Origin: an uncultured Lachnospiraceae bacterium
GTDB lineage: Bacteria > Bacillota > Clostridia > Lachnospirales > Lachnospiraceae
NCBI GenBank assembly: GCA_910576815.1
Contig: CAJTKA010000016.1
Coordinates: 1-64,000 of the forward strand
Direction of reading: 5' to 3'
DNA length: 64,000 nucleotides
In this document: piece by piece, positions 40,748 through 49,790 of the stretch
Layout: every line of letters starts with the position of its first letter
How positions within the stretch are numbered: the stretch's first letter is position 1
The notes under the pieces: generated by a model
The model's input: the letters and a program-made list of their open reading frames with translations, nothing else
Told to the model about the DNA's origin: nothing
Databases searched by the model: none
Translations under genes and position numbers: made by a program

Positions 40748-42796
40748 TTAGTCGGAGATGCGGTTTAAGACAAAGTCGTCCACCGTTCCCCAGCTTCCTT
40801 TGTTGCTCTTGATACGCACGCCAATGGTAAGGCTGTCCGTCACCTTGATCTCCAAGATCGTCGGATTCTGCCAATTCACCCAGCCGTCCAGGACAAACGA
40901 ATCCGTCCGCTCTCCGTCCGCGGTGACTGCATAAAGTTCCATCTCGCAGTCGTCCTTGACATCGCCGCCCTGCGCAAAAGCGCTGAGCTTATAGGTGCCC
41001 GCAGGCAGCCCCGTGATCTCCTGTTCCAGAGAAAATTCCATGTCAGATTTGTCAGACCAGAAGTGGAACGCGATCTCGCCCTCGTGGGCATCGTCAGCCT
41101 TCTTCTGGAAATCGGTAGGGTCGCTGCCCTCACTGGTCACCTTCCACATGGATGTATCCGCTTCCTCGAAGCTGGGATTTACCACATAATTGAGGCTTTC
41201 CACCTTGACGTGCGCGGTAACGGCTAAGCCGTCCTCCAGCGTTCCTGTCACCTCGTAGGTACCAGGCATATCCATATCAACTGCCTTAAGCGCCGCTTTC
41301 TCCCAGGTGACAGCAGCCTGCTCCTTGACGGAAGGATCGTTGTAGATCACGTCCGCCGCCTCCGGCATCTTGAGCTCGCCGCCGGTTTCCAGGAAAATTT
41401 CCACATCGGGAACCTGTTCTACTGCCAGTGGCGCCGTCGCTCCGTATTTCAAATATTTGAAGACATTCAGGGACGCCAACGGATGTCCCTCGAAGTCAAA
41501 CATGGCCTGATTGTCCCAAGAGCAGCCGCCATAATACTTGCCCGCGTCATTTGGATCGTAATCCTTGGCATAGCTGCTGGCCCAGCCGCTTCCAAATTCT
41601 TCCCAAACAGAGGCATTTGCCTCCTTTGTCTTACCGACAGGGATCCAGGTGCCTTCCCAGTAAAAGACGCCCAGTACGCCCGCCTCATTTGCCGCCTCGC
41701 AGATATCGCGGATCATGGTCGCCTGGCTCTGCACGGTAGCCCCGTAGCCGGGCACCAAATCGTCCACGCCGTTAATGCTGTTGCCGCTGCCATCACCGTC
41801 CTCAGAGGTATAGCAGTAAGAGGTCTCCGCGATTACCACCTGCTTGCCAAACTTCTCCTGCAGCATTTTCGCTATGGCCTGCATATTTTCCAAGTCGCCG
41901 TGCCAGAACGGATAGTAGGAGAAAGCAAAGACATCATAGTCCACAGCCGCCTTCTCGAGGTCCGCCGCAATGCCCTCTATGCTCCCCTCGTGGTGAATAT
42001 CCGTATAATGTACCGTGACTTTGATCTCTCTGCCATACGCTTCTGCCGTCTCGCGAACCGCACGGCTTCCCTCACTAAGCAGCTTCGCCACATCCTCCGC
42101 CTTCTTTTCGCCTGCCATGCCGGTGTTGATCTCATTGCCGATCTGCACCATGCCCACATCCACGCCTGCGTTCAGGATCTGAGAAAGGCTGTCCTTCGTA
42201 AAATCGTAGAGCGCACTGCCCTTCTCCTCCACACTCATGCCCTCCCAGGCCTTGGGTGCGAACTGCTTCTTGGGATCCGCCCAAAAATCAGAGTAGTGAA
42301 AGTCGATGCAAACCTTCATCCCGTATTTCGTGGCCCGCCTCCCCAGCTCGATCGCCGTGGGCACATCGTTGTTGCCACCGCCGTAGCCGTTCCCATTCTC
42401 GTCATAGGGATCGTTCCACACCCGCAGGCGAATGTAATTGACACCGGACTGCGCCAGCGTCATAAAGACGTCCTGCTCCTGCCCGTCAAAATCATAGTAC
42501 TTCACGCCGCTCTTTTCTTCTGCCAACACTGCAGAAGCGTCCATGCCGCGAATAAAATCATCGCTGATATCCGAAATGGGCGCCAGAAAGATCTCCGACT
42601 CCTCAGAAGCAGTCGGGAGCGGAAAGGTCGTGATCTCCCCGATCGGCTCCACCTGTACGGCATCGGCGACATCCTCCGTCTGCGCCGCAGGATCCGCATC
42701 AGACGCTGACTCCTTTGTTCCGCAGCCCCACATGGCGCCAAGGCAAAGGCTTGCACTCAGACCGATCACCGCCAAATTTTTCCATGACCTTCTCAT
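40748..42796 (-). CDS. GH53 arabinogalactan endo-beta-1,4-galactanase lipoprotein
   Basis: 682 residues. Lipoprotein signal ends in LCLGAMWGCGTKES. After an acidic linker the GH53 barrel runs from about residue 80 to 455; the acid/base is the glutamate in QIGNEINTGM (about 221) and the nucleophile that in IAETSYCY (about 323). A bacterial Ig-like domain (about 470-555) and a C-terminal carbohydrate-binding module (about 555-680; YVVNPSFEEADTSMWK) follow. It cleaves beta-1,4-galactan side chains at the cell surface. GAGGAACAG precedes the start. The GH51 enzyme gene upstream complements it. Confidence 0.92.
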   Translation of the reverse strand: MRRSWKNLAVIGLSASLCLGAMWGCGTKESASDADPAAQTEDVADAVQVEPIGEITTFPLPTASEESEIFLAPISDISDDFIRGMDASAVLAEEKSGVKYYDFDGQEQDVFMTLAQSGVNYIRLRVWNDPYDENGNGYGGGNNDVPTAIELGRRATKYGMKVCIDFHYSDFWADPKKQFAPKAWEGMSVEEKGSALYDFTKDSLSQILNAGVDVGMVQIGNEINTGMAGEKKAEDVAKLLSEGSRAVRETAEAYGREIKVTVHYTDIHHEGSIEGIAADLEKAAVDYDVFAFSYYPFWHGDLENMQAIAKMLQEKFGKQVVIAETSYCYTSEDGDGSGNSINGVDDLVPGYGATVQSQATMIRDICEAANEAGVLGVFYWEGTWIPVGKTKEANASVWEEFGSGWASSYAKDYDPNDAGKYYGGCSWDNQAMFDFEGHPLASLNVFKYLKYGATAPLAVEQVPDVEIFLETGGELKMPEAADVIYNDPSVKEQAAVTWEKAALKAVDMDMPGTYEVTGTLEDGLAVTAHVKVESLNYVVNPSFEEADTSMWKVTSEGSDPTDFQKKADDAHEGEIAFHFWSDKSDMEFSLEQEITGLPAGTYKLSAFAQGGDVKDDCEMELYAVTADGERTDSFVLDGWVNWQNPTILEIKVTDSLTIGVRIKSNKGSWGTVDDFVLNRISD

Positions 42797-42852
42797 ACTG
42801 TTCCTCCCCGTACCGTTGTTTTTCTGCCCCTAAAGTATATCACAATTTATAT

Positions 42853-43140
42853 TTACCTGCTATATTCTCTCCACTTCTCATAGGGACAGGCATTCTTCTT
42901 CATCGCTGCCCGCAGCTCCACAAAGCAGCCGCAGGCCCTGCACATTCCGTCCAGAAGCAGATCGCATTCTTTACAAAGTGAGAGCCGCTTCTCATAAAGC
43001 GGCTCCTCAACTTTTAATTCTTCATCCAGACCGGCTATGTAATCGTGCAGATTCTGAAAGTATTCCGCCTGGTCCATATCTCTGGTCAGACATTTGCGGC
43101 AGACACGTTTCTGTCCTGTCTCCATACCCGATTTCCTCAT
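42853..43140 (-). CDS. DUF6171-family cysteine-rich protein
   Basis: 95 residues (90 if the ATG at 43125 is used). CRKCLTRDM, CKECDLLLDGMCRACGCFVE and KKNACPYEKWRE give three cysteine clusters that probably bind zinc or an iron-sulfur cluster. The middle helix is acidic. Found widely in Lachnospiraceae; no function known to me. It lies between the GH51 and GH53 genes on the same strand. Confidence 0.75.
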   Translation of the reverse strand: MRKSGMETGQKRVCRKCLTRDMDQAEYFQNLHDYIAGLDEELKVEEPLYEKRLSLCKECDLLLDGMCRACGCFVELRAAMKKNACPYEKWREYSR

Positions 43141-43191
43141 TCCCTTCCGTCTGCCGCATGCACTGATCCATGCACTCCGCAGACCGGCTGC

Positions 43192-44706
43192 TTATTTCAT
43201 ACGGAAGCTGATCACGCTGCCTGCAGGCGCGGTGAAGCTGATCTTCCCATCCTTGACTTCATAAGCGTCAAAGGCTTCTTCTTTTACATTCTCAGGCTCC
43301 TCAAAGGTGTTATGCGCATGCATCTCACCCTTTAAGACAGCCGCCGTGATCTCCTTCGGCGCCAGTTCGATAAAGGACATCTCCACAGGCGCATCCTCGC
43401 TTGCGGAAAGGTTTGCCAGTGTCACATTCACATAACCGTCCTTGTCCATGGAAACAGACTCATTCAAAAACGGTACCTGATTGTCCTTGCTTACGCCAAC
43501 GGTCTTATTGCCTTCAATATAACTCTCCAAAAGCTCCGCGTCCTGATGGTGCTTATACATATGGAAGATATGGTAGGTGGGCGTGAGGATCATCTTCGGG
43601 CCCTCCGTTAGGATCACAGACTGTAATACATTTACCAACTGCGCAATGCAGGCCATCTTCACGCGATCGCAGCGCTTATTGAAGATATTGAGGGTAACGC
43701 CCGCCACCAGCGCGTCGCGCATGGTATTCTGCTGATAGAGGAAGCCCGGATTCGTGCCCGGCTCCACGTCGAACCAAGTGCCCCACTCGTCTACCATCAT
43801 ACCGATCTTCTTCTCCGGATCGTACTGATCCATGATCGCGCCGTGACGCTCCACCAATTCCTTCATGAAAAATGCTTTCGCCAGCGTGTCATACCATTTC
43901 GCTTCATCAAAGTCCGTCGCGCTGCCCTTATGCTCCCAATCAGGCCCCGGCACCGTATAGTAATGCAAAGACAATCCGTTCATATAACCACTGGCCTGCC
44001 CACCGGGCTGAGGCGGCGCAAAACAGGTCTTCATCACGTTCTCCGTCCAATAGTAATCCGCGGCATTGGCTCCGCAGCAAATCTTCTGCAGCGGTCTCTC
44101 CGCACTGTACTGGCGCACATAAGTCTGATATCTTCTGTAGAGGTTCGCATAATACTCCGGCGTCATATTGCCGCCGCAGCCCCAGTTCTCGTTACCGACA
44201 CCAAAATAATCGATCTTCCAGGGCTTCTCATGCCCGTTCTTCTTTCTAAGATCCGCCATCGGGGATACGCCGTCAAAGGTGATGTACTCCACCCACTCGC
44301 TCATCTCCTGCACGGTACCGCTGCCCACGTTGCCGTTCACATAGGTCTTACAGCCCAGCTGCTCGCAGAGCTCAAAAAATTCGTGCGTACCGAAACTGTT
44401 GTCCTCCACCACACCGCCCCAGTGCGTATTGATCATCTTCTTGCGGCCTTCCTTCGGACCAATGCCGTCCTTCCAGTGATACTCGTCCGCAAAGCAGCCG
44501 CCCGGCCAGCGCAGTACGGGAATCTGCATTTCTTTCAAGGCATCCACCACGTCCTTACGCATCCCGTTGACGTTAGGAATGTCGGAATTTTCCCCCACAT
44601 ATAACCCCTCGTAGATACATCTGCCCAGATGTTCCGAGAAATGCCCGTAAATCTCGGGATTGATGTGTCCCTTCTTTTGTTTCTCATTGATCAGTAATTT
44701 TGCCAT
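43192..44706 (-). CDS. GH51 alpha-L-arabinofuranosidase
   Basis: 504 residues. The acid/base glutamate is in GVGNENWGCGGNM (about 172), the nucleophile glutamate in MVDEWGTWFD (about 306). RWPGGCFADEYHWKDGIG near the N-terminus is a family marker. The C-terminal beta-sandwich ends APAGSVISFRMK. There is no signal peptide, so it works in the cytoplasm, removing arabinose from imported arabino-oligosaccharides. AAGGAGGAACG precedes the start. Confidence 0.93.
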   Translation of the reverse strand: MAKLLINEKQKKGHINPEIYGHFSEHLGRCIYEGLYVGENSDIPNVNGMRKDVVDALKEMQIPVLRWPGGCFADEYHWKDGIGPKEGRKKMINTHWGGVVEDNSFGTHEFFELCEQLGCKTYVNGNVGSGTVQEMSEWVEYITFDGVSPMADLRKKNGHEKPWKIDYFGVGNENWGCGGNMTPEYYANLYRRYQTYVRQYSAERPLQKICCGANAADYYWTENVMKTCFAPPQPGGQASGYMNGLSLHYYTVPGPDWEHKGSATDFDEAKWYDTLAKAFFMKELVERHGAIMDQYDPEKKIGMMVDEWGTWFDVEPGTNPGFLYQQNTMRDALVAGVTLNIFNKRCDRVKMACIAQLVNVLQSVILTEGPKMILTPTYHIFHMYKHHQDAELLESYIEGNKTVGVSKDNQVPFLNESVSMDKDGYVNVTLANLSASEDAPVEMSFIELAPKEITAAVLKGEMHAHNTFEEPENVKEEAFDAYEVKDGKISFTAPAGSVISFRMK

Positions 44707-44956
44707 TCCTTCTTCGTTCCTCCTTTATTTTCATTTCCCTTTTACCCGATGTAAAGCAATTGACCTTCCCCATTCCGGACACTCCTATGGAAAAGCAAAT
44801 AAATTATTTTAGATTCTTTTAAAAGTATAGCGGATGCACCTACGGAAAGCAAGCCGTATTTCCATAATTCTTCCAAAAAAACATTCGGAAGTTCATCCAC
44901 CAAAATCCAGTTTCTGCATACCTTAAAGTAACACTAAAAACTCGCAGGAAACAATT

Positions 44957-45595
44957 ATGCACGAAAGCCCATCCGTAGCCATCTTTGGCCACAAACAGAA
45001 TACCAAAAACTATGAAACCGCTCTGGAACGAATGAATATCCCCCATTTCACTACAACAGCCCCCGAAGATGCCGACCGGGCGACCCATCTGCTCCTCCCC
45101 GGCGGCGGTGATATCACCCCCGCCTTCTTTGGCCAGGCAGACCACGGCTCCCTCCATGTGGATACCGTCCTTGATATTTTACAGCTCAAGGCGCTCTCCC
45201 GCTTCGTTGCAGGATGCAAGCCGGTGCTTGGCATCTGCAAGGGGCTTCAAATCATCAATGTTCATTTCGGCGGCGATCTGTACCAGGATATCATCACCGC
45301 AAACAATCATAAATGGATCGGCCGCGATCAGTTCCACCACGTCTATCACAGCAGTCTGGGCCGTCAGGATTTCTTCTATGAGCTCTACGACAAGGGTACC
45401 AAGGTAAACTCCGCCCACCACCAGGCTGTAAACCACTTAGGAAACGACCTGATCTCGGTATGCCGCGCAGGAGACAGCGTGATTGAAGGCCTCAAACACA
45501 GGACTCTCCCAATTCTGGCTGTGCAATGGCACCCTGAACGGCTCCCCGACGGAGACGGCGATTCGCTGTTTTCCTACTTTTTTTCGCTCCGTTGA
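44957..45595 (+). CDS. Class I glutamine-amidotransferase-like hydrolase (gamma-glutamyl-GABA hydrolase family)
   Basis: 212 residues. The nucleophile is Cys94 in VLGICKGLQIINV and the catalytic histidine is His192 in AVQWHPERLP, with the glutamate two residues later. LLLPGGGDITPAFFGQ is typical of the PuuD-like branch, which cuts gamma-glutamyl amide bonds. The substrate is unknown. CTCGCAGGAAAC precedes the start, a weak site. It overlaps the convergent DUF2974 gene by 22 bases. Confidence 0.85.
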   Translation: MHESPSVAIFGHKQNTKNYETALERMNIPHFTTTAPEDADRATHLLLPGGGDITPAFFGQADHGSLHVDTVLDILQLKALSRFVAGCKPVLGICKGLQIINVHFGGDLYQDIITANNHKWIGRDQFHHVYHSSLGRQDFFYELYDKGTKVNSAHHQAVNHLGNDLISVCRAGDSVIEGLKHRTLPILAVQWHPERLPDGDGDSLFSYFFSLR

Positions 45596-46797
45596 AGCTT
45601 CAAGCGGCTCTCGAGCTGCGCCATCCCCTCCTCAAACTTCTCACGCTGCAGCTCCCACTTCGTCTTCCGGTCCGAGCGCCTGCTCTTTTTGCTGTTCCGC
45701 TTGCTCTGCGCCTGCTCTTTGGCATGGAGAAAGAGCATCTCAAACAGGGCGCGCATGATCTGCATCATCACTCCTGCCGTTTCCTGATCCACCTCGCCTA
45801 TGGCTTTGCCGATTTTTTGCAGGCTCTGAAACCAGTGCGCCGTAAAATCGATCAGATTGTCCGTCTCCGACGCTTGCACCACCCCGTAAAGTGTATCCAC
45901 AAAAATGCGCATCTGCTCCTGATTAAGCGACAGGATCCACTCGTTGAGCGCCTGATCCACAAATTTCCGTCTGGGGCGGATCTCATCCGCCACGCAGAAC
46001 TCACCGTTTTTCACCCGCCAAGTGTAAGGATTGTGCTGGGCCAGACCGATGGTTTTACTTTCCACCACCCGATAATCGCCGTCGATATAAAGCAGCATCC
46101 CCACCAGAGAAGATCGCGGCACCGTCTTGCGAATGCGCCCTTCGATCTCCTGCCACGTCTCCTGATTCCTGACCTCCGGCCGAAAACCCGGTCCGTCGTG
46201 GTCGTAGATCCTCCCGATCCGTTCCCGCACAGCTGCGCTGCAGTACATGGAAGCATAGACTGCCAGATTACCGCCCTTGGAATGGCCGCCCACATAAAAG
46301 CTGCCTTCGATCGTCCGCGCCGCCTGCTCCAGATAAGGCACGCTGTGCAGCTGCCCGGGCACCGGCTCAGAAAAAGCCAGATTCAAGTCTTCCTTCCAGC
46401 CTACGATACTCTCGTCCGTTCCCCGAAACACCACATAGGTAAGCTCCTCTGACAGGCCGCACACCACGGCGGAAAACTGGCTTTCCTGCTCTGGTTCAAT
46501 TAAGTTTACATAATTCCAAAGGCGCATCTTACCGAAGCGCCCGCTGTTTAATACGCCTGTAAAAAGGGCCGTATTATCCTTGCGGTACCGCTCATCCGCA
46601 TAAAGCTTGTCGTAATCCGCATGGGCTGCAATATCCTTCATACTTACAGACACGCCATTCTCCTCCGGTCCCGGCACAATGCCGTCAAATTTCAGATAGG
46701 AGAGCTGGCTTAACACCAGAGAATCCACATCACAAAATGGCTTCTCCTCCAGACTGTAATCCCCGTATTTTTTCAGATACTCTAAAATGGTTGCCAT
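45574..46797 (-). CDS. DUF2974 (Mbeg1-like) alpha/beta hydrolase
   Basis: 407 residues. The nucleophile elbow is YVGGHSKGGNLAVYAS, with an oxyanion region VVFRGTDESIVGWKEDLNLA, as in lipase-like hydrolases. The last about 60 residues are strongly basic and helical (KEQAQSKRNSKKSRRSDRKT). It acts probably on an ester, but the substrate is unknown. It is the third gene of a minus-strand operon with a nucleoid-associated protein and an unknown protein. Confidence 0.85.
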   Translation of the reverse strand: MATILEYLKKYGDYSLEEKPFCDVDSLVLSQLSYLKFDGIVPGPEENGVSVSMKDIAAHADYDKLYADERYRKDNTALFTGVLNSGRFGKMRLWNYVNLIEPEQESQFSAVVCGLSEELTYVVFRGTDESIVGWKEDLNLAFSEPVPGQLHSVPYLEQAARTIEGSFYVGGHSKGGNLAVYASMYCSAAVRERIGRIYDHDGPGFRPEVRNQETWQEIEGRIRKTVPRSSLVGMLLYIDGDYRVVESKTIGLAQHNPYTWRVKNGEFCVADEIRPRRKFVDQALNEWILSLNQEQMRIFVDTLYGVVQASETDNLIDFTAHWFQSLQKIGKAIGEVDQETAGVMMQIMRALFEMLFLHAKEQAQSKRNSKKSRRSDRKTKWELQREKFEEGMAQLESRLKLQRSEKK

Positions 46798-46849
46798 TTT
46801 TATACTACGAAAACCTCCTGCCTGCCGTCAGGTTTCCCACTCCCTGCCG

Positions 46850-47875
46850 CTATATCTTCGCTTCCAAATGCTCGATGTTTTTGATCAGCACACTGATCGT
46901 ACCATCGGGATTGGTGATAAACTCCACGCACTTGGGATTTTTATACTGCTCCATGGGAATTTTGATCTCAATGCCCGTGTCCGTGAACAGATGCTGGCTT
47001 TGATACTTGCGCACCGTGTTTTCGCTGCGCGGCTCGATCGTCTCCTTCACCAGATTATACTTTTCCATTTTATCCTGAAATGCCGTCCTTAATTCAGGCT
47101 CGTCCTCAAAAATCTTCTCCGCGATCTCCTCCACCACGAAGCCGCCCTTTTCCTCAATTTCCTCCTGCACGATGCTCTTGGCGCGCATCTGCCTCTCAAA
47201 GCGCTCGTTCTCCGCAAACCCTTCCTTCTGCACGCTCTCCACGGCGCGCCCCACAATGGCCAGTTTCGCTTTATGGGAAAGATGGGCGCTGCATTTTAAG
47301 AACAGGAAGGAAAAATAGTCCGTCTTCTCCCCGTTCACCTCGTATTTTTTCTCCACCACCTGTAAGGAAAGGTCGGAAAGCCTGATCACCGCTGCCTCAG
47401 TGAGACGCTGTGTCTGAGAAGGCAGGATGGACTTATGGCGGATCAGCTCGTTGCTGTTGCCCTCCCCCTCCGAAAGCGGCATCGTTCTGTGCGTGTAGAG
47501 GGCTTTGAAATTGAGTTTGAGGAGGGCCAGATATTCCTCCTCCCCCTCCCGAAAGCGCACCGCCATCAGATCCGCCGAAGGAATGTCGACGTTTGCCGCC
47601 ATGATCTCATACAAAAGCCCCGCGATTTCCTGACTGACCGCCACAAAATCCTCGTCGTCATATCCGGTCAGCAGCTTATACACTTCCGATTCCTGCTCAT
47701 AAAAACGACACTCCTTGGCGTCGTCCCCCGCGCAGATCTTTCCGATGTGCTCCCGCACAAAGTCAGCCACCTCTGAGCCGAACTCCAGCTCCGTGTCAGA
47801 GAGCACCGGCATCCCGATGGTGGAGTCTAAAATATGGACAATAATGTGTTTGATCCTGATGTCTTCTTTGTTCAT
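46850..47875 (-). CDS. Nucleoid-associated protein (NdpA/YejK family)
   Basis: 341 residues from the ATG at 47875, with GAGG 8 bases before it; a more distant in-frame ATG at 47902 is less likely. It begins DIRIKHIIVHILDSTIGMPV, the family signature, and contains LLKLNFKALYTHRTMPL and the C-terminal DGTISVLIKNIEHLEAK. Family members bind double-stranded DNA in the nucleoid, and related proteins occur near defence and phage genes. It lies between the unknown gene upstream and the DUF2974 hydrolase gene. Confidence 0.82.
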   Translation of the reverse strand: MNKEDIRIKHIIVHILDSTIGMPVLSDTELEFGSEVADFVREHIGKICAGDDAKECRFYEQESEVYKLLTGYDDEDFVAVSQEIAGLLYEIMAANVDIPSADLMAVRFREGEEEYLALLKLNFKALYTHRTMPLSEGEGNSNELIRHKSILPSQTQRLTEAAVIRLSDLSLQVVEKKYEVNGEKTDYFSFLFLKCSAHLSHKAKLAIVGRAVESVQKEGFAENERFERQMRAKSIVQEEIEEKGGFVVEEIAEKIFEDEPELRTAFQDKMEKYNLVKETIEPRSENTVRKYQSQHLFTDTGIEIKIPMEQYKNPKCVEFITNPDGTISVLIKNIEHLEAKI

Positions 47876-47901
47876 ACGTAATCCTCTTTTGTCAATCTGC
47901 A

Positions 47902-48285
47902 TTAATACTTATCAACGTAGTCTGTCCCGGTCTCGGTCTGCATTAAGTTTACATAATATTCCGGGTCCTGTTCCATCAGCAGCATGGTATGAAAGGCCAT
48001 CAGGAGCATCTTATCCCCGTTTTCTTTCATGTCCCGTCTGTCCCTGTCAAGCTGCGCCTTAAAATGATCCATCTGCCAGACCATGATGTCGATCAGGTCG
48101 TAGCCCGCCACCTTGTATTGGCTGAGGAAATTTTGATGCTCCAGATAGTATACAAATTCCTGAAAAACCCCCTCCGAAGCCGTGAGCATCGCAAAAAATC
48201 TCTCCAAAAAGGCTTCGTTCTCCCCCGCCTGTTTGCAGAGCACCTTTGCCCATTCGTACGCACGGCGTTTTTCTTCGTCACTCAT
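47902..48285 (-). CDS. Hypothetical 127-residue protein in the NdpA operon
   Basis: Entirely helical and acidic: RRAYEWAKVLCKQAGENEAF, then FQEFVYYLEHQNFLSQYKVA and a middle helix DLIDIMVWQMDHFKAQLDRD. GGGGGAACGATGG precedes the start. I do not recognise a family. It starts the operon with the nucleoid-associated protein, 26 bases before that gene's start, so joint function is likely. Confidence 0.7.
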   Translation of the reverse strand: MSDEEKRRAYEWAKVLCKQAGENEAFLERFFAMLTASEGVFQEFVYYLEHQNFLSQYKVAGYDLIDIMVWQMDHFKAQLDRDRRDMKENGDKMLLMAFHTMLLMEQDPEYYVNLMQTETGTDYVDKY

Positions 48286-48416
48286 CCATCGTTCCCCCTG
48301 CCTTCTTACTTTTCCGTTCCCGTATCTTCTCTCTTATTTGTTTCTTCCTGCGCGCGTCAGTTCTTTTTTCCCGCCCGTCCTCATAAGATTAGTAACAACC
48401 TCAGGATGTGATTCCT

Positions 48417-49712
48417 ATGACGCTTCTGGAACGTATCAACGATTATCTGTGGGGCTTTCCCCTGCTCATTTTATTACTCGGTACTCATATTTATTTTACG
48501 CTGCGGCTGCATTTTCCGCAAAGAAACCTGTTTCGCGCCATCCGCCTCTCCCTCGTTGGAGACGGGACAACGGAGCGAAACCTCTCTCCCTTTGCCGCGC
48601 TTTCCACCACTCTGGCAGCCACCCTCGGCACGGGAAACATCATCGGCGTCTCCACCGCGGTTGCGCTCGGCGGCCCCGGCGCCATCTTCTGGTGTTGGCT
48701 CACCGGCATTCTCGGCATGGCCACCGCCTACGGCGAATGCTATTTAAGCCTCATCCACCGCCAAAAAACAGCGGACGGTGCCTATGTGGGCGGTCCTATG
48801 TATGTCCTTAAAAATGGTTTACATAACAAATATTTGGGGAGCTTCTACGCTTTCTGCGCGCTGGCGGCCGCCTTCGGCGTGGGCTGCACCACGCAGGCAA
48901 ACTCTGTGACCAGGGCAACCTCCTTAAGCTTCGGCCTTTCCCCACACCTTGTGGGGATCGTCCTTGCCGTGGTGACAGCGGCTGTGATCCTGGGCGGCGT
49001 AAAGACCATCGGCGCCCTCTGCGAACGCACGGTTCCCGCCATCAGCTTTCTCTATCTTGTCGGCTGCCTGCTCTTACTGATCCTCTACAGACACCAGCTG
49101 ATCACCGCCATTGTCTGGATCATGAAGGATGCCTTCTCCTTCGTCAGCTTTGGCGGCGGTGTGGCAGGCGCCTTTCTCACACAGTCTCTGCGCTACGGCA
49201 TTGCCAGAGGGCTTTTTACCAACGAAGCGGGCATCGGCACCTCCGCCATCGCGGCTGCCGCCTCCCGCACCGAAGACCCCCGTGTCCAGGCCTATGTATC
49301 CATGACCGCCGTCTTTTGGGACACGGTCGTCATGTGCCTGATGACGGGCTTAGTCGTGGTCTGCAATATGCTCTACGACCCGACTTCCACTGCGGATGCG
49401 GCTGAAACCGACCTGACGGCCGCTGCTTTCTCCCATCTGCCCTATGTGGGAGACGCCTTTTTGACCGTCTCGCTGTGCGCCTTTGCCGTGACCACCCTCA
49501 TCGGCTGGTCCTATTTTGGGGAGAAGGCTGCCGAATATCTGGCGGGGCAAAAAAGCATCTCCGTTTATAAGCTGTGCTATGTCCTGATGATCTATCTGGG
49601 CGCCATCATTCCCATGCGCCTGGTCTGGGAGTGCACCGACCTGATCAACGCACTGATGGCGCTGCCGAATCTGCTGGCGCTGTGGGTGCTGCGGAAGGAA
49701 ATAAAATCGTAG
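48417..49712 (+). CDS. Alanine/glycine:cation symporter (AGCS family)
   Basis: 431 residues with eleven or twelve membrane segments. Family motifs are clear: TLAATLGTGNIIGVSTAVAL, GGPGAIFWCWLTGILGMATA and GIARGLFTNEAGIGTSAIAA. It takes up alanine or glycine with Na+. The ATG at 48417 is preferred; a GTG at 48408 is possible, and the upstream purine-rich CAGGATG is weak. After the stop there is a 78-base intergenic segment with no clear terminator before the convergent aldo-keto reductase gene. Confidence 0.92.
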   Translation: MTLLERINDYLWGFPLLILLLGTHIYFTLRLHFPQRNLFRAIRLSLVGDGTTERNLSPFAALSTTLAATLGTGNIIGVSTAVALGGPGAIFWCWLTGILGMATAYGECYLSLIHRQKTADGAYVGGPMYVLKNGLHNKYLGSFYAFCALAAAFGVGCTTQANSVTRATSLSFGLSPHLVGIVLAVVTAAVILGGVKTIGALCERTVPAISFLYLVGCLLLLILYRHQLITAIVWIMKDAFSFVSFGGGVAGAFLTQSLRYGIARGLFTNEAGIGTSAIAAAASRTEDPRVQAYVSMTAVFWDTVVMCLMTGLVVVCNMLYDPTSTADAAETDLTAAAFSHLPYVGDAFLTVSLCAFAVTTLIGWSYFGEKAAEYLAGQKSISVYKLCYVLMIYLGAIIPMRLVWECTDLINALMALPNLLALWVLRKEIKS

Positions 49713-49790
49713 AACATATACATAATATAAGTATACCTGAAACCTACGGATTGCTACGGCGCTATAGCGCCTCCCGCGATCTTGATAACC

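Noticed and set aside
41483..42709. A 408-codon plus-strand open frame inside the GH53 gene
   Set aside because: It is the exact antisense of a well-supported GH53 enzyme, has no ribosome binding site or recognisable domain, and is rich in His/Arg as expected for a shadow frame in this GC range.
43843..44604. A 253-codon plus-strand open frame opposite the GH51 gene
   Set aside because: Antisense of the arabinofuranosidase with both catalytic motifs intact on the other strand; composition is shadow-like.
45592..46452. A 286-codon plus-strand open frame opposite the DUF2974 gene
   Set aside because: Antisense of a frame with a clear hydrolase nucleophile elbow; no independent coding signals.
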